From NCBI GenBank assembly GCA_017557425.1, contig JAFYYU010000007.1, positions 201,450 to 265,449 on the forward strand: a DNA stretch of 64,000 bases, read 5' to 3'. Numbering within the stretch: the stretch's first letter is position 1; every line of letters begins with the position of its first letter. Of the stretch, positions 41,078 to 48,901 are shown in pieces. The notes below the pieces were generated by a model. The model saw only the letters and a program-made list of their open reading frames with translations. It was not told the DNA's origin and did no database searches. The position numbers and the translations under genes were made by a program. Origin of the DNA: Muribaculaceae bacterium (GTDB taxonomy: Bacteria > Bacteroidota > Bacteroidia > Bacteroidales > Muribaculaceae).

Positions 41078-43594
41078 TTATTGGTTATTCTGTTCCTTCC
41101 ATTGTTTATAGGCCTTGTTGATCTGCTGTTTTTCTTCTTTGGTGATCTGTTTGACACCGAAGGTGAAGCCCAGCTTCTTTTCAAAGTGATGCTTGGTGAT
41201 GACGCCATCCTTCATCAGTACGAGGTCCTTAGGGGACTCCCTTAATTCAGAAGCCCTGCTGAACAGTGACGTCTCACTGTCCTGGTTCCAGTCGGCAAAT
41301 GCCAGCAAAACATACTCGCCCGAAAAGCCCTGTGAAGCGGCAAATCCACCGTTATTCACAGTGGCGGTAAGGCAATGGTTGCCCATAAAGCTTTTGAGTT
41401 TACCTGTTGACAAGGCTTGCAGGTATTGTGTCAAGAGGATATTCTGCTTGAGGTAAATGACCTCCTTGCTGTCCTCTCCCTTGAGCGTGGCAAGGATGTC
41501 ATGGGCCTTCTGGTAATACTCCAGGGACGACGAGAAATTATTCAGTTTATAATAGTTGTTGGCAATGCTCTGGTAGGTCTTGGCAGTGGCAGGGCTGTCA
41601 TTTCCGTTGATCTGTTCCCGCAGGGCGGCACTCTTCAGCAGGTGTTCCAATGAGCGCTCACTTTCTCCACTGCTATAGAGCACCATACCCATATATTCAT
41701 AGGAATCAGCCAGTCCCGCCTTGTCGTCGCTATGGGCCGTCTCTCTGGCCGACAATGCCTGGGAGAAACATTCCAGAGCATGGGCATAATCTTTTTGGGC
41801 ATAATAGATCATTCCAATGTTCTCCAACGACTTGATGGTTGAAGGATGATTGTTGCCCAGCGAGTTCTGCTTGATGTCAAGAGATTTGTTATACCACTCG
41901 AGGGCCTTGCCAAAATCCCTCTGTCGTTCATAGACCAGGCCGATGTTATTACAGCAGATGGCCACATCAGGATGTTCGTTACCCAGCACTTTCTCGGTGA
42001 TGGCCAACGCCCTGGTATAAGATTCCAGCGCCTTGTCATAATCAGCCAAACCCAGGTAGGCCATGCCAATGTTGTTGATATTCTCAGCGATAACAGGATG
42101 CCCCTCTCCCAACACCTGCTGACGGATGTCGAGTGCACGGTTGAAATACTCCAGTGCACGGGTATGGTCCCCCATGGCATTGTAAACCGATCCGATATTA
42201 CTGTAGGAGTTGGCTACATCCGGATGGTTTGCATCCAGTTTGTTCTGTTGAATGGCCAAGGACTTGTCGTAACACTCCATCGCCTTATTCAATTCACCAC
42301 GCGAGTAATGGAGCGCTCCCAGGTTGTTGTAGGATGTAGCAACGGTGATATCCTCTGTTCCCAACACTTTTTCCTCGATGGACAGGGCTTTGAGGTAGTG
42401 TTCCAGTGCCTTGGGGGCATCACCCTGTGTTTTCAGCAATAGGCCTAAGCTGTTGTGGGTCTTTGCAGTAACAACATTGTCGTCTCCCAGCGAATTCTCG
42501 CAGATAGAGAGCGCCTTGAGGTGATTGTCCATCGCCATGTCGTAATTGCCTTGTTCGCGGCAAACGCCACCAATGCGGTTATAGATTGAAGCGACAAACT
42601 CGTCATTTTCACCCTTCTGGTCGATGGCATGGGCAAGAGCCCGCTTGTAATAGCTGAGCGCCCTGGGGTAATCGGCCAGATATTCACGGACGAAGTCACC
42701 AGCTTCGGTCAGCCATGTGACATTGGTGGAATCAAGCTGGACGCGCTGCTCCAGGTAATAGGCCGCCGAGTCATTGTTGTGCTCCAGCTTGAATTTCTCA
42801 TAGAAATGGTAACAGTCCTGGGCAATGTCATCCTTGGTAGCCTGGGTGCCGGCTTTGCTCTCTTCCAGCCGCTGTTGCCGTTCGGCAAGCTCGGCAGCCT
42901 CGGCCGCTTCGATGGCCTCGGCCTTGTGGACTGAGGCTATACGGTCCTTGATGTCACCTTTGGACCGTAGCAGCGAGTCGGCTTCGGCGAGTCGCCCTTC
43001 CAGGATGCAGTCGCTGATGCGCGTGTTGAACTCATCCATCAGGTCGTAATCGAGCTGGGAATAGTGCTCTGCCATCTCACCGATGAGTTTTTCGTTAGTC
43101 TCCTGTTGGGCATATAGTTGCTGGAGCGCCTTCTGATACTCTTCCCGGGTGAGTTTGTTCTGCTCTTTGAGATCCTCGATCTCGTCTTCACGTTGCTGCA
43201 GCTGGCGTTGCAGGGTGCGTCTTATCTTGCGTTCCGAGGCCAGTTTGTCATCTGTCAGCTGTTCGGGTGTTTCCAGGACAAGAATCAGCGGATTGGTGGA
43301 GAACACATACTGCTTGGTGAGCATCTCGGGGTCGGTGAGCACATATCCTTGCTTTTTCACGTTCTGGATATAGAACTTATTGGCGGGAATGGGAAACGAA
43401 AACACGCCGTTGGCCTGAGAGAGTACCGCAGTTCTTCCCTTGACCTGAACAGTGGCCCCGGCAATGCGTTTGCCCGGGATAACGGTTCCATCACTGCTTT
43501 TACGCCCCTTGGTCTTGACATAGCCCTGCTGGGTCTGGGATGCCGCGCCAAGCGCCAACAACACACTGAGTGATAGCCATAAAAACCTTTTCAT
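41078..43594 (-). CDS. Large secreted TPR protein with coiled coil
   Basis: An 838-residue protein. Signal peptide (to GAA) and a carboxypeptidase-regulatory-like beta domain (about 20-110, GATVQVKGRTAVLSQANGVF) come first. A charged coiled coil (about 118-260) follows. About ten kinesin-light-chain-type TPRs span about 290-690 (repeated LGNEHPDVAxxxNNIGxVY units). The last 100 residues include FGVKQITKEEKQQ. It probably scaffolds proteins in the periplasm; partners unknown. Confidence 0.82.
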   Translation of the reverse strand: MKRFLWLSLSVLLALGAASQTQQGYVKTKGRKSSDGTVIPGKRIAGATVQVKGRTAVLSQANGVFSFPIPANKFYIQNVKKQGYVLTDPEMLTKQYVFSTNPLILVLETPEQLTDDKLASERKIRRTLQRQLQQREDEIEDLKEQNKLTREEYQKALQQLYAQQETNEKLIGEMAEHYSQLDYDLMDEFNTRISDCILEGRLAEADSLLRSKGDIKDRIASVHKAEAIEAAEAAELAERQQRLEESKAGTQATKDDIAQDCYHFYEKFKLEHNNDSAAYYLEQRVQLDSTNVTWLTEAGDFVREYLADYPRALSYYKRALAHAIDQKGENDEFVASIYNRIGGVCREQGNYDMAMDNHLKALSICENSLGDDNVVTAKTHNSLGLLLKTQGDAPKALEHYLKALSIEEKVLGTEDITVATSYNNLGALHYSRGELNKAMECYDKSLAIQQNKLDANHPDVANSYSNIGSVYNAMGDHTRALEYFNRALDIRQQVLGEGHPVIAENINNIGMAYLGLADYDKALESYTRALAITEKVLGNEHPDVAICCNNIGLVYERQRDFGKALEWYNKSLDIKQNSLGNNHPSTIKSLENIGMIYYAQKDYAHALECFSQALSARETAHSDDKAGLADSYEYMGMVLYSSGESERSLEHLLKSAALREQINGNDSPATAKTYQSIANNYYKLNNFSSSLEYYQKAHDILATLKGEDSKEVIYLKQNILLTQYLQALSTGKLKSFMGNHCLTATVNNGGFAASQGFSGEYVLLAFADWNQDSETSLFSRASELRESPKDLVLMKDGVITKHHFEKKLGFTFGVKQITKEEKQQINKAYKQWKEQNNQ

Positions 43595-43678
43595 AATCGT
43601 TTTCCTTTAAATCCAACGGTCCAATACTGCCGAAGGCTCTTTATCGCTTGATGGGCATTAAGAGCCTCGATCAAATCA

Positions 43679-43686
43679 CAAAAGTA
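43679..43686 (-). promoter_or_regulatory. -7 box of TPR protein gene
   Basis: Reads TACTTTTG on the minus strand. The 85-base leader that follows contains an 8-bp hairpin AGGCTCTT/AAGAGCCT (43634-43667). Confidence 0.45.
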
Positions 43687-43832
43687 AATAAAAACTCCAA
43701 ATCATTAGCGATAAAACAGTGCAATCACGCCAAAATGTGATAAATAACGCCTAAAGAGCGCCCGTTGATTCAGTTTTTGGCCTTCTGGGTCGAGTTTTGG
43801 AACAACATCCGCCGCCGAATGGTAAAAAATTG

Positions 43833-43840
43833 CTACTTTT
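43833..43840 (+). promoter_or_regulatory. -7 box of DUF3667 gene
   Basis: TACTTTTG lies downstream of an alternative ATG at 43797 and 25 bases before the ATG at 43866, supporting the later start. Confidence 0.5.
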
Positions 43841-43865
43841 GTGCCCATCTAAAAATGCACAGACG

Positions 43866-44861
43866 ATGAACAAACAGCGACTTAAGGAAAAACTGGAGCA
43901 ATTCAGGCAGTGGCAAGAACAGCCCTATGACTATACCTACTCCCCTGACAAGGTGGTGCACTGCAATAACTGCGGCCATGACTACAGGGGCAACTTCTGT
44001 CCCGTGTGCTCACAGAAGGCGGGCATGGGGCGCATCAGTTGGCGTAGCGTCCATCAGGGCATCATGGACATCTGGGGGCTGGGGACGCGCTCGCTGCTCT
44101 ACTCCGTTTGGCAACTGCTGTTGCGGCCTGGCCACATCATCAGTGACTATATTGACGGCAAGCGCCAGGTGAGTTTCCCGCCGGTGAAGATGCTGTTCAT
44201 CATTGCGGTGCTTTATTCCATGATTTATTACTGGTTCATCCCTTCGGTCCTGGGCATCAATGTGGAGTCTGAAATCTCCCCGGAGCAACAGGCCATATTG
44301 GGTGACTTTACCGAACAGTTAAAGGCCAATTACAGTTGGTTTGCACTAGTTATGGCGTTGCTCGCCGTCATACCCACGTGGATGATGTTCCGCTATTCGC
44401 CGCGCCACACTGCTCATTCTTTACCTGAGGGATTCTTTATCCAGATATTCCTTGCGGTGCTGATGATCGTGCTCAGTTTTCTGTTCATGCCGTTAGGCAT
44501 GGTAGACATCATGATCTACTCCAGTGTCGTTTATCTCCTTTACGGGGTTTATTACATCATTGTGTATAAATACCTGTTCGGCTATTCGCTGTGGGGCACT
44601 TTGTGGCGCAGCGGATTCATCTTGACGACGGTCGTCCTCTTAATGACGGCAGGTATCTTTCTGGGCTCCAACCTCAATCAGGCTATCATCGAGGCCCAGA
44701 TGAAAAAACAGATAAGCCAAGAGCAGATTCTTCAAGCCAAGGCATTCACCGTTGGAGGCCTATTGATTTTCACCTCGATGGTGATGGCGGTCGGCTATGT
44801 CATCAATTTGATTGCCACAAGGAAATTCCGCCGCGAGCGCAAGCGCAATCCAAAGACATAA
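43866..44861 (+). CDS. DUF3667 zinc-ribbon membrane protein
   Basis: A 331-residue protein. A zinc ribbon CNNCGHDYRGNFCPVCSQK lies at about 31-49. The following SWRSVHQGIMD and LLRPGHIISDYIDGKR are typical of DUF3667. Five or so hydrophobic helices fill the rest (for example KMLFIIAVLYSMIYYWFI), with a basic C-terminal tail. The start at 43866 was chosen because the promoter box lies after the longer frame's ATG. Function unknown. Confidence 0.85.
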   Translation: MNKQRLKEKLEQFRQWQEQPYDYTYSPDKVVHCNNCGHDYRGNFCPVCSQKAGMGRISWRSVHQGIMDIWGLGTRSLLYSVWQLLLRPGHIISDYIDGKRQVSFPPVKMLFIIAVLYSMIYYWFIPSVLGINVESEISPEQQAILGDFTEQLKANYSWFALVMALLAVIPTWMMFRYSPRHTAHSLPEGFFIQIFLAVLMIVLSFLFMPLGMVDIMIYSSVVYLLYGVYYIIVYKYLFGYSLWGTLWRSGFILTTVVLLMTAGIFLGSNLNQAIIEAQMKKQISQEQILQAKAFTVGGLLIFTSMVMAVGYVINLIATRKFRRERKRNPKT

Positions 44862-44934
44862 ACCCTATCATCTAAATATCTTCGCTCTTTCTTATCGGCG
44901 GATTATTCGGATTAAACGGATTTGGTTCAATTTC

Positions 44935-44951
44935 TCCGTGCAAAGCACGGA
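44935..44951. terminator. Short hairpin between convergent genes
   Basis: TCCGTGC-AAA-GCACGGA. The flanking GGATTATTCGGATTAAACGG looks repeat-like. Confidence 0.4.
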
Positions 44952-44958
44952 TCGGTTA

Positions 44959-45408
44959 TCACGTGTCGAAGGCGTGGCCTTCAAAGGCGACGATGGCGTC
45001 ACGCCACACCTGCGGGATGGGGCTGGGCTGGTTGGTGTTGGGGTCGAGGTTGACCATCACGGTGGCGCAGGTGCATTTCAGCTCGCGCGTCTCGCTGTTG
45101 ACCAGATGCTGCAACAGTGTCAGGCTTTTGTTGCCCAGGCGTGCGCATTGGGTGAGCACCTCGACGGGCTCGTTGAACAGCGTCGGCGCCAGGAAACTGC
45201 AGTTCACGTTAGCGATGATGACCGTGGGTCGGCGCCAGTCGATGTCGGCCTGCACGTTCAATCCTTTGAAGTATTGTGTCTTGCCTAGGTCAAAAAACTG
45301 GAAATAGACCGAGTTGTTGACGTGCCCCAGCGCATCGATGTCGTTGAAACGCAGCTGGAGTGGGGTTGAGCACTTGAAAGGATATTGAGCTTCGATAGCG
45401 TGGTTCAT
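44959..45408 (-). CDS. 4HBT-type acyl-CoA thioesterase
   Basis: A 149-residue hotdog-fold thioesterase. The catalytic region is DIDALGHVNNSVYFQFFD, with the 4HBT Asp and Asn/His cluster, followed by ANVNCSFLAPTLFNEPV. It hydrolyses acyl-CoA or related thioesters; substrate unknown. It precedes the DUF721 gene on the minus strand, separated by a 60-base gap with TTAAAGN repeats. Confidence 0.9.
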   Translation of the reverse strand: MNHAIEAQYPFKCSTPLQLRFNDIDALGHVNNSVYFQFFDLGKTQYFKGLNVQADIDWRRPTVIIANVNCSFLAPTLFNEPVEVLTQCARLGNKSLTLLQHLVNSETRELKCTCATVMVNLDPNTNQPSPIPQVWRDAIVAFEGHAFDT

Positions 45409-45423
45409 ATTTTAGTTTAATGC

Positions 45424-45444
45424 TTAAAGTTTAAAGGTTAAAGA
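45424..45444. repeat. Short 7-bp array between thioesterase and DUF721 genes
   Basis: TTAAAGT, TTAAAGG, TTAAAGA in phase; resembles the AGTYYYT arrays in period but not in sequence. Confidence 0.5.
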
Positions 45445-45468
45445 CGGCATCCGCGTTCCTGGAATTCC

Positions 45469-45759
45469 TTATTTGAAGATGATTTCATGGATGATGTCGC
45501 GGCCCAGGGCCTCGTTGATGCGTTGGATGATGCTGGCGCGGATGAGCATGAGCTCGTTGGCCAGTGACGCTGACGACAGGCGCACGGTCATCACGCCGTC
45601 CCGCACGCTGCGGGAGATGGTGTATCGGTTGATGCCGTCGCCCACGATCTGGGGCCACAGGGCGCTGGCGCGGTGCTCGTCAAGGGCGACGTCAAGGTTT
45701 TCCTTCTTGAGCAGGTCGTTGATGATCTGCCCTACGTTCTTGGCCTCGGTGCGTTTCAT
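45469..45759 (-). CDS. DUF721 (DciA-like) protein
   Basis: A 96-residue protein of the DUF721/DciA family; DciA loads the replicative helicase in many bacteria that lack DnaC. Conserved parts are LKKENLDVALDEHRASALWPQIVG and VRLSSASLANELMLIRASI. It overlaps the recF stop by 4 bases, a common Bacteroidetes arrangement. A role in replication is inferred from the family, not shown here. Confidence 0.9.
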   Translation of the reverse strand: MKRTEAKNVGQIINDLLKKENLDVALDEHRASALWPQIVGDGINRYTISRSVRDGVMTVRLSSASLANELMLIRASIIQRINEALGRDIIHEIIFK

Positions 45760-46868
45760 GCCGTCTCACCTCCTTTCATGATAGTGACGTTGCCGTTTTC
45801 GACCTGCATCAGGCAGTGCCCGCCGCCATGACGGGCGACGATTTCGTCGAGGTGGGTGCGGTTGGTATCGGTGATGAAGATTTGGCCGAACCGGTTGCTC
45901 GACACGACATCGACAATGCGCTCGACGCGGCTAGCATCGAGACGGTCAAAGATATCGTCGAGCAGCAGGATGGGCACAGCGGCGTTGTTCGCCTTGAGGA
46001 AGTCGAACTGAGCGAACCTGAGGGCGATGGTGTAGGTCTTGCACTGCCCCTGGCTGCCCGTGCGGCGCATGGGATAGCCGTCCAACATCAGTTCCAGGTC
46101 GTCGCGGTGGATGCCGCGTGTGGTATGCCCGATGATGAGGTCACGCTCGCGAGTGGCCGCCAGGTGCTCCAGCATCGTGCCGTCGTTGAGGTGGCTCTTG
46201 TAGTGAAGGCTCACGGTCTCGTCATCACCTGCCACGGCCTTGTAGTAGTGCATGAAAATGGGCATGAACTGCTCTACCCACTGGCTGCGCCGCTGGTGAA
46301 TCAAGGTGGCGTGCAGTGCCATGGCCTGTTCGACGGTCTCATAGAGGAGAGGGTCGCGCATTTCCTGCCTGATCATGGCGTTGCGCTGCTCGACGGCCTT
46401 GTTGTAGCGGATGAGGGCGTCGAGGTATTCGCTGTCGTTCTGCGAGATGATCAGGTCCATGAAACGTCGGCGTTCCTCACCGCTGCCGCGCACCAGGTCC
46501 CAGTCCATGGGCGACACCATGACAACGGGCAGCAGGCCGATGTGTTGGCTCAGCCGCTGGTATTCCTTGCCGTCGCGGCGCACGATCTTGCGCTTGCCGC
46601 GCTGCAGGGCGACGCTGACTTCCAGCGGCGTCTCGCAGCGGGTGTAACTGCCCTGGAGCATCATGTAGGGCTCGCCGTGACGGATGACGGCGCTATTCTC
46701 GCCCGTCGAGGCAAAGCTGCGGCACATGCTCAGGTAATAGATCGCGTCGAGTACGTTGGTCTTGCCCTGCCCGTTGTTGCCGATTAGGCAGTTCAACTTG
46801 GGCGAGAACTCCAAACGAGCCTCGGCGATGTTCTTGTAGTTGACTATGGTGGCCGTATTCAGTGTCAT
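45756..46868 (-). CDS. recF: DNA replication and repair protein RecF
   Basis: A 370-residue ABC-type ATPase that helps load RecA at single-strand gaps. Walker A is GNNGQGKTN at about 31-39, the signature region is RTGSQGQCKT, and Walker B is ILLLDDIFDRLD. The start is taken at MTLNTATIVNY (46868), since the longer ATG at 46877 lies inside the promoter box. Predicted leader is only about 3 bases. It overlaps the DUF721 gene. Confidence 0.96.
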   Translation of the reverse strand: MTLNTATIVNYKNIAEARLEFSPKLNCLIGNNGQGKTNVLDAIYYLSMCRSFASTGENSAVIRHGEPYMMLQGSYTRCETPLEVSVALQRGKRKIVRRDGKEYQRLSQHIGLLPVVMVSPMDWDLVRGSGEERRRFMDLIISQNDSEYLDALIRYNKAVEQRNAMIRQEMRDPLLYETVEQAMALHATLIHQRRSQWVEQFMPIFMHYYKAVAGDDETVSLHYKSHLNDGTMLEHLAATRERDLIIGHTTRGIHRDDLELMLDGYPMRRTGSQGQCKTYTIALRFAQFDFLKANNAAVPILLLDDIFDRLDASRVERIVDVVSSNRFGQIFITDTNRTHLDEIVARHGGGHCLMQVENGNVTIMKGGETA

Positions 46869-46874
46869 GATGTG

Positions 46875-46882
46875 CAAAGGTA
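46875..46882 (-). promoter_or_regulatory. -7 box of recF
   Basis: TACCTTTG on the minus strand, 6 bases before the recF ATG. Confidence 0.55.
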
Positions 46883-46926
46883 CTCTGTTTTCTTTAATTT
46901 TTGATGAAGTAAAGGGAATTATTTAT

Positions 46927-46934
46927 TACCTTTG
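46927..46934 (+). promoter_or_regulatory. -7 box of pgeF
   Basis: TACCTTTG, 7 bases before the ATG at 46942. It is divergent from the recF box 45 bases away. Confidence 0.55.
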
Positions 46935-46941
46935 TCATTCT

Positions 46942-47730
46942 ATGATGGAACTGGAAATACTATCTTTCATAAAGCCCTTGTTGGGGGTGGAGGCTTTCTC
47001 GACGACGCGGGGCGAGGTGGATAGGCGCAATGCCTATTCGGGAGTGAACCTGTGTGACTATGTGGGCGATGATGCCCTGCGGGTGCTCGACGTCAGGCTC
47101 ACGCTGGCGATGCAGCTGGGCGTGGACCTTGACGACTTGGTCATGCCGAGGCAGACGCACTCGTGCCGTGTGGCCGTCATCGATGAGCGTTTCCGCGCGC
47201 TGGATATCGATAAACAGGAGGCTGCTCTTGAGGGTGTTGATGCGCTGGTGACATCGCTCAAAGGGGTTGTTATCGGGGTGAATACCGCCGATTGCGTGCC
47301 CATCGTGCTGGTTGACGGGCAAGCGGGTGTCATTGCCGTGGCTCATGCGGGATGGCGTGGCACTGTCGGGCGCATTGGAGAGGCTGTCGTGAAGGAAATG
47401 TGCCGTCAAGGCGCTATCGCCGACCATATCCAGGCTGCCTTGGGCCCCAGCATCTGCCAGGAGTGTTTTGAGGTGGGTGACGAGGTTGTCGAGGCCTTCA
47501 AGCAGGCTCATTTTAACCTCGATAACATCGTGACCCGTAATGCCGCGACGGGCAAAGCGCACATCGACCTGCGTGCCGCCAACCGTGCCGTGCTGGTTGC
47601 CGCTGGTGTGCCTGTGGGCAATATCGTCGAGTCGCAGCATTGTTCGCGCTGCGAGCACGACCGCTTTTTCTCAGCCCGCCGTCTGGGCATCAACAGCGGC
47701 CGCACTTTCACCGGAATTTACAGGAAATAA
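46942..47730 (+). CDS. pgeF: PgeF/YlmD family (laccase-domain) protein
   Basis: A 262-residue protein of the Cu-oxidase_4/DUF152 family, related to purine-nucleoside-cleaving LACC1/YlmD enzymes and to E. coli PgeF, which corrects a cell-wall precursor error. The zinc-site residues lie in NTADCVPIVLVD, AVAHAGWRG and GPSICQECFEVG. The start is taken at 46942 (46945 also possible) because longer frames pass through the promoter. It is divergent from recF. Confidence 0.93.
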   Translation: MMELEILSFIKPLLGVEAFSTTRGEVDRRNAYSGVNLCDYVGDDALRVLDVRLTLAMQLGVDLDDLVMPRQTHSCRVAVIDERFRALDIDKQEAALEGVDALVTSLKGVVIGVNTADCVPIVLVDGQAGVIAVAHAGWRGTVGRIGEAVVKEMCRQGAIADHIQAALGPSICQECFEVGDEVVEAFKQAHFNLDNIVTRNAATGKAHIDLRAANRAVLVAAGVPVGNIVESQHCSRCEHDRFFSARRLGINSGRTFTGIYRK

Positions 47731-47749
47731 CCTTAAAGCGTGAAATAGC

Positions 47750-47788
47750 AACGATGCCCACACCAATCAAGGTGCGGGCATCGTCGTT
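47750..47788. terminator. Terminator between pgeF and metallopeptidase
   Basis: AACGATGCCCACACC (47750-47764) pairs with GGTGCGGGCATCGTCGTT (47771-47788), with small mismatches. Shared by the convergent genes. Confidence 0.65.
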
Positions 47789-47811
47789 AATCATGTTGGA
47801 GTAAAGCCGGT

Positions 47812-48678
47812 TTACAGGGTGGCGTCGCTCTCCTGGAAGGTGGTAGCTTGACGCACGTCGCCGGTTTGGTAACCCTTCTTGAACCACTTCATGCGCTGGG
47901 CGCTGGTGCCGTGGGTGAAGGTTTCGGGCGAAGCGTATCCCTGGCCACGCTTCTGCAAGTAGTCGTCACCGATTTTCTGTGCGCAGTCGATGGCTTCCTG
48001 CAGGTCTCTGTCACTGATGGAACCGAACATCTGGCTCTCATAGTGTGCCCACACACCGGCATAGAAGTCAGCCATCAGCTCCAGACGAACGCTGTACTTG
48101 TTGGCATTGGTCTGGTTGGTGGCCTGCATGCGCTGGTGAGCTTTGTCCAAAGTACCCATCAGGTACTCAATGTGGTGGCCAACCTCATGGGCGATGACAT
48201 AGGCCTTGGCAAGGCTGGAGTTGTCACCCTTCACGCCCAATTGACTGTCCATCGTCTGGAAAAATGACAGGTCGAGGTACACATTTTGGTCACCTGAGCA
48301 GTAGAAAGGACCCATTGCGGCCTGACCCTGTCCGCAAGCGGTTTGGGTACCACCACGGTATAAAACCAATGTGGGAGCAGGATACTCACCGATACCATAC
48401 TCCTTGAATATCTGCGACCAGATATCTTCGGTGCTGGCCATTACCTGCCTGGAGAACTTATCAAGCTCTTGTTCCTCTTGGGTCATTTCCTGTGGTGCTA
48501 CTGAACCACCTTCCTGCATACCCATCTGCAACACGTCTGTGATATTGCCACCCATCAGCAGGGTGATAAGTCCGGCAATAATCAGTCCGCCGATGCCACC
48601 TAAACCAACCTTGGTACCGGTGCTCATACCGCGGCGATCTTCAACATTTTCGCTTTCGCGTCTTCCTTCAAGTCTCAT
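47812..48678 (-). CDS. Neutral zinc metallopeptidase, YpfJ-type
   Basis: A 288-residue membrane-anchored metallopeptidase. A basic N-terminus (MRLEGRRESENVEDRRG) is followed by a membrane helix (about 27-48), then the peptidase domain with HEVGHHIE (HExxH variant) at about 166-173. The motifs GQAAMGPFYCSGDQNVYLD and LELMADFYAGVWAHY are typical of YpfJ. Substrate unknown. Confidence 0.92.
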   Translation of the reverse strand: MRLEGRRESENVEDRRGMSTGTKVGLGGIGGLIIAGLITLLMGGNITDVLQMGMQEGGSVAPQEMTQEEQELDKFSRQVMASTEDIWSQIFKEYGIGEYPAPTLVLYRGGTQTACGQGQAAMGPFYCSGDQNVYLDLSFFQTMDSQLGVKGDNSSLAKAYVIAHEVGHHIEYLMGTLDKAHQRMQATNQTNANKYSVRLELMADFYAGVWAHYESQMFGSISDRDLQEAIDCAQKIGDDYLQKRGQGYASPETFTHGTSAQRMKWFKKGYQTGDVRQATTFQESDATL

Positions 48679-48725
48679 AGTGATAATGCTATTTTTAAGT
48701 TGTTAATATCCTTTGCAATAAAGTG

Positions 48726-48733
48726 CAAATTTA
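48726..48733 (-). promoter_or_regulatory. -7 box of metallopeptidase gene
   Basis: TAAATTTG on the minus strand, 47 bases before the start. Confidence 0.4.
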
Positions 48734-48861
48734 GTGTTTTTTTCAATATCCCATCACATTCTTGCGTTTTTTCTTCATTTTTTATTATTGTTTTGCAATC
48801 GTTTTCTGCTTCGGATTGCAAAAAACGGGCCAAACTACTAGGAAGATTGTCGGTTAATTTG

Positions 48862-48869
48862 TACCTTTG
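48862..48869 (+). promoter_or_regulatory. -7 box of glgB
   Basis: TACCTTTG, 32 bases before the glgB ATG. Confidence 0.5.
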
Positions 48870-48901
48870 TGGTCAACCATTTAACCAAGAACTGACCGAT
48901 T

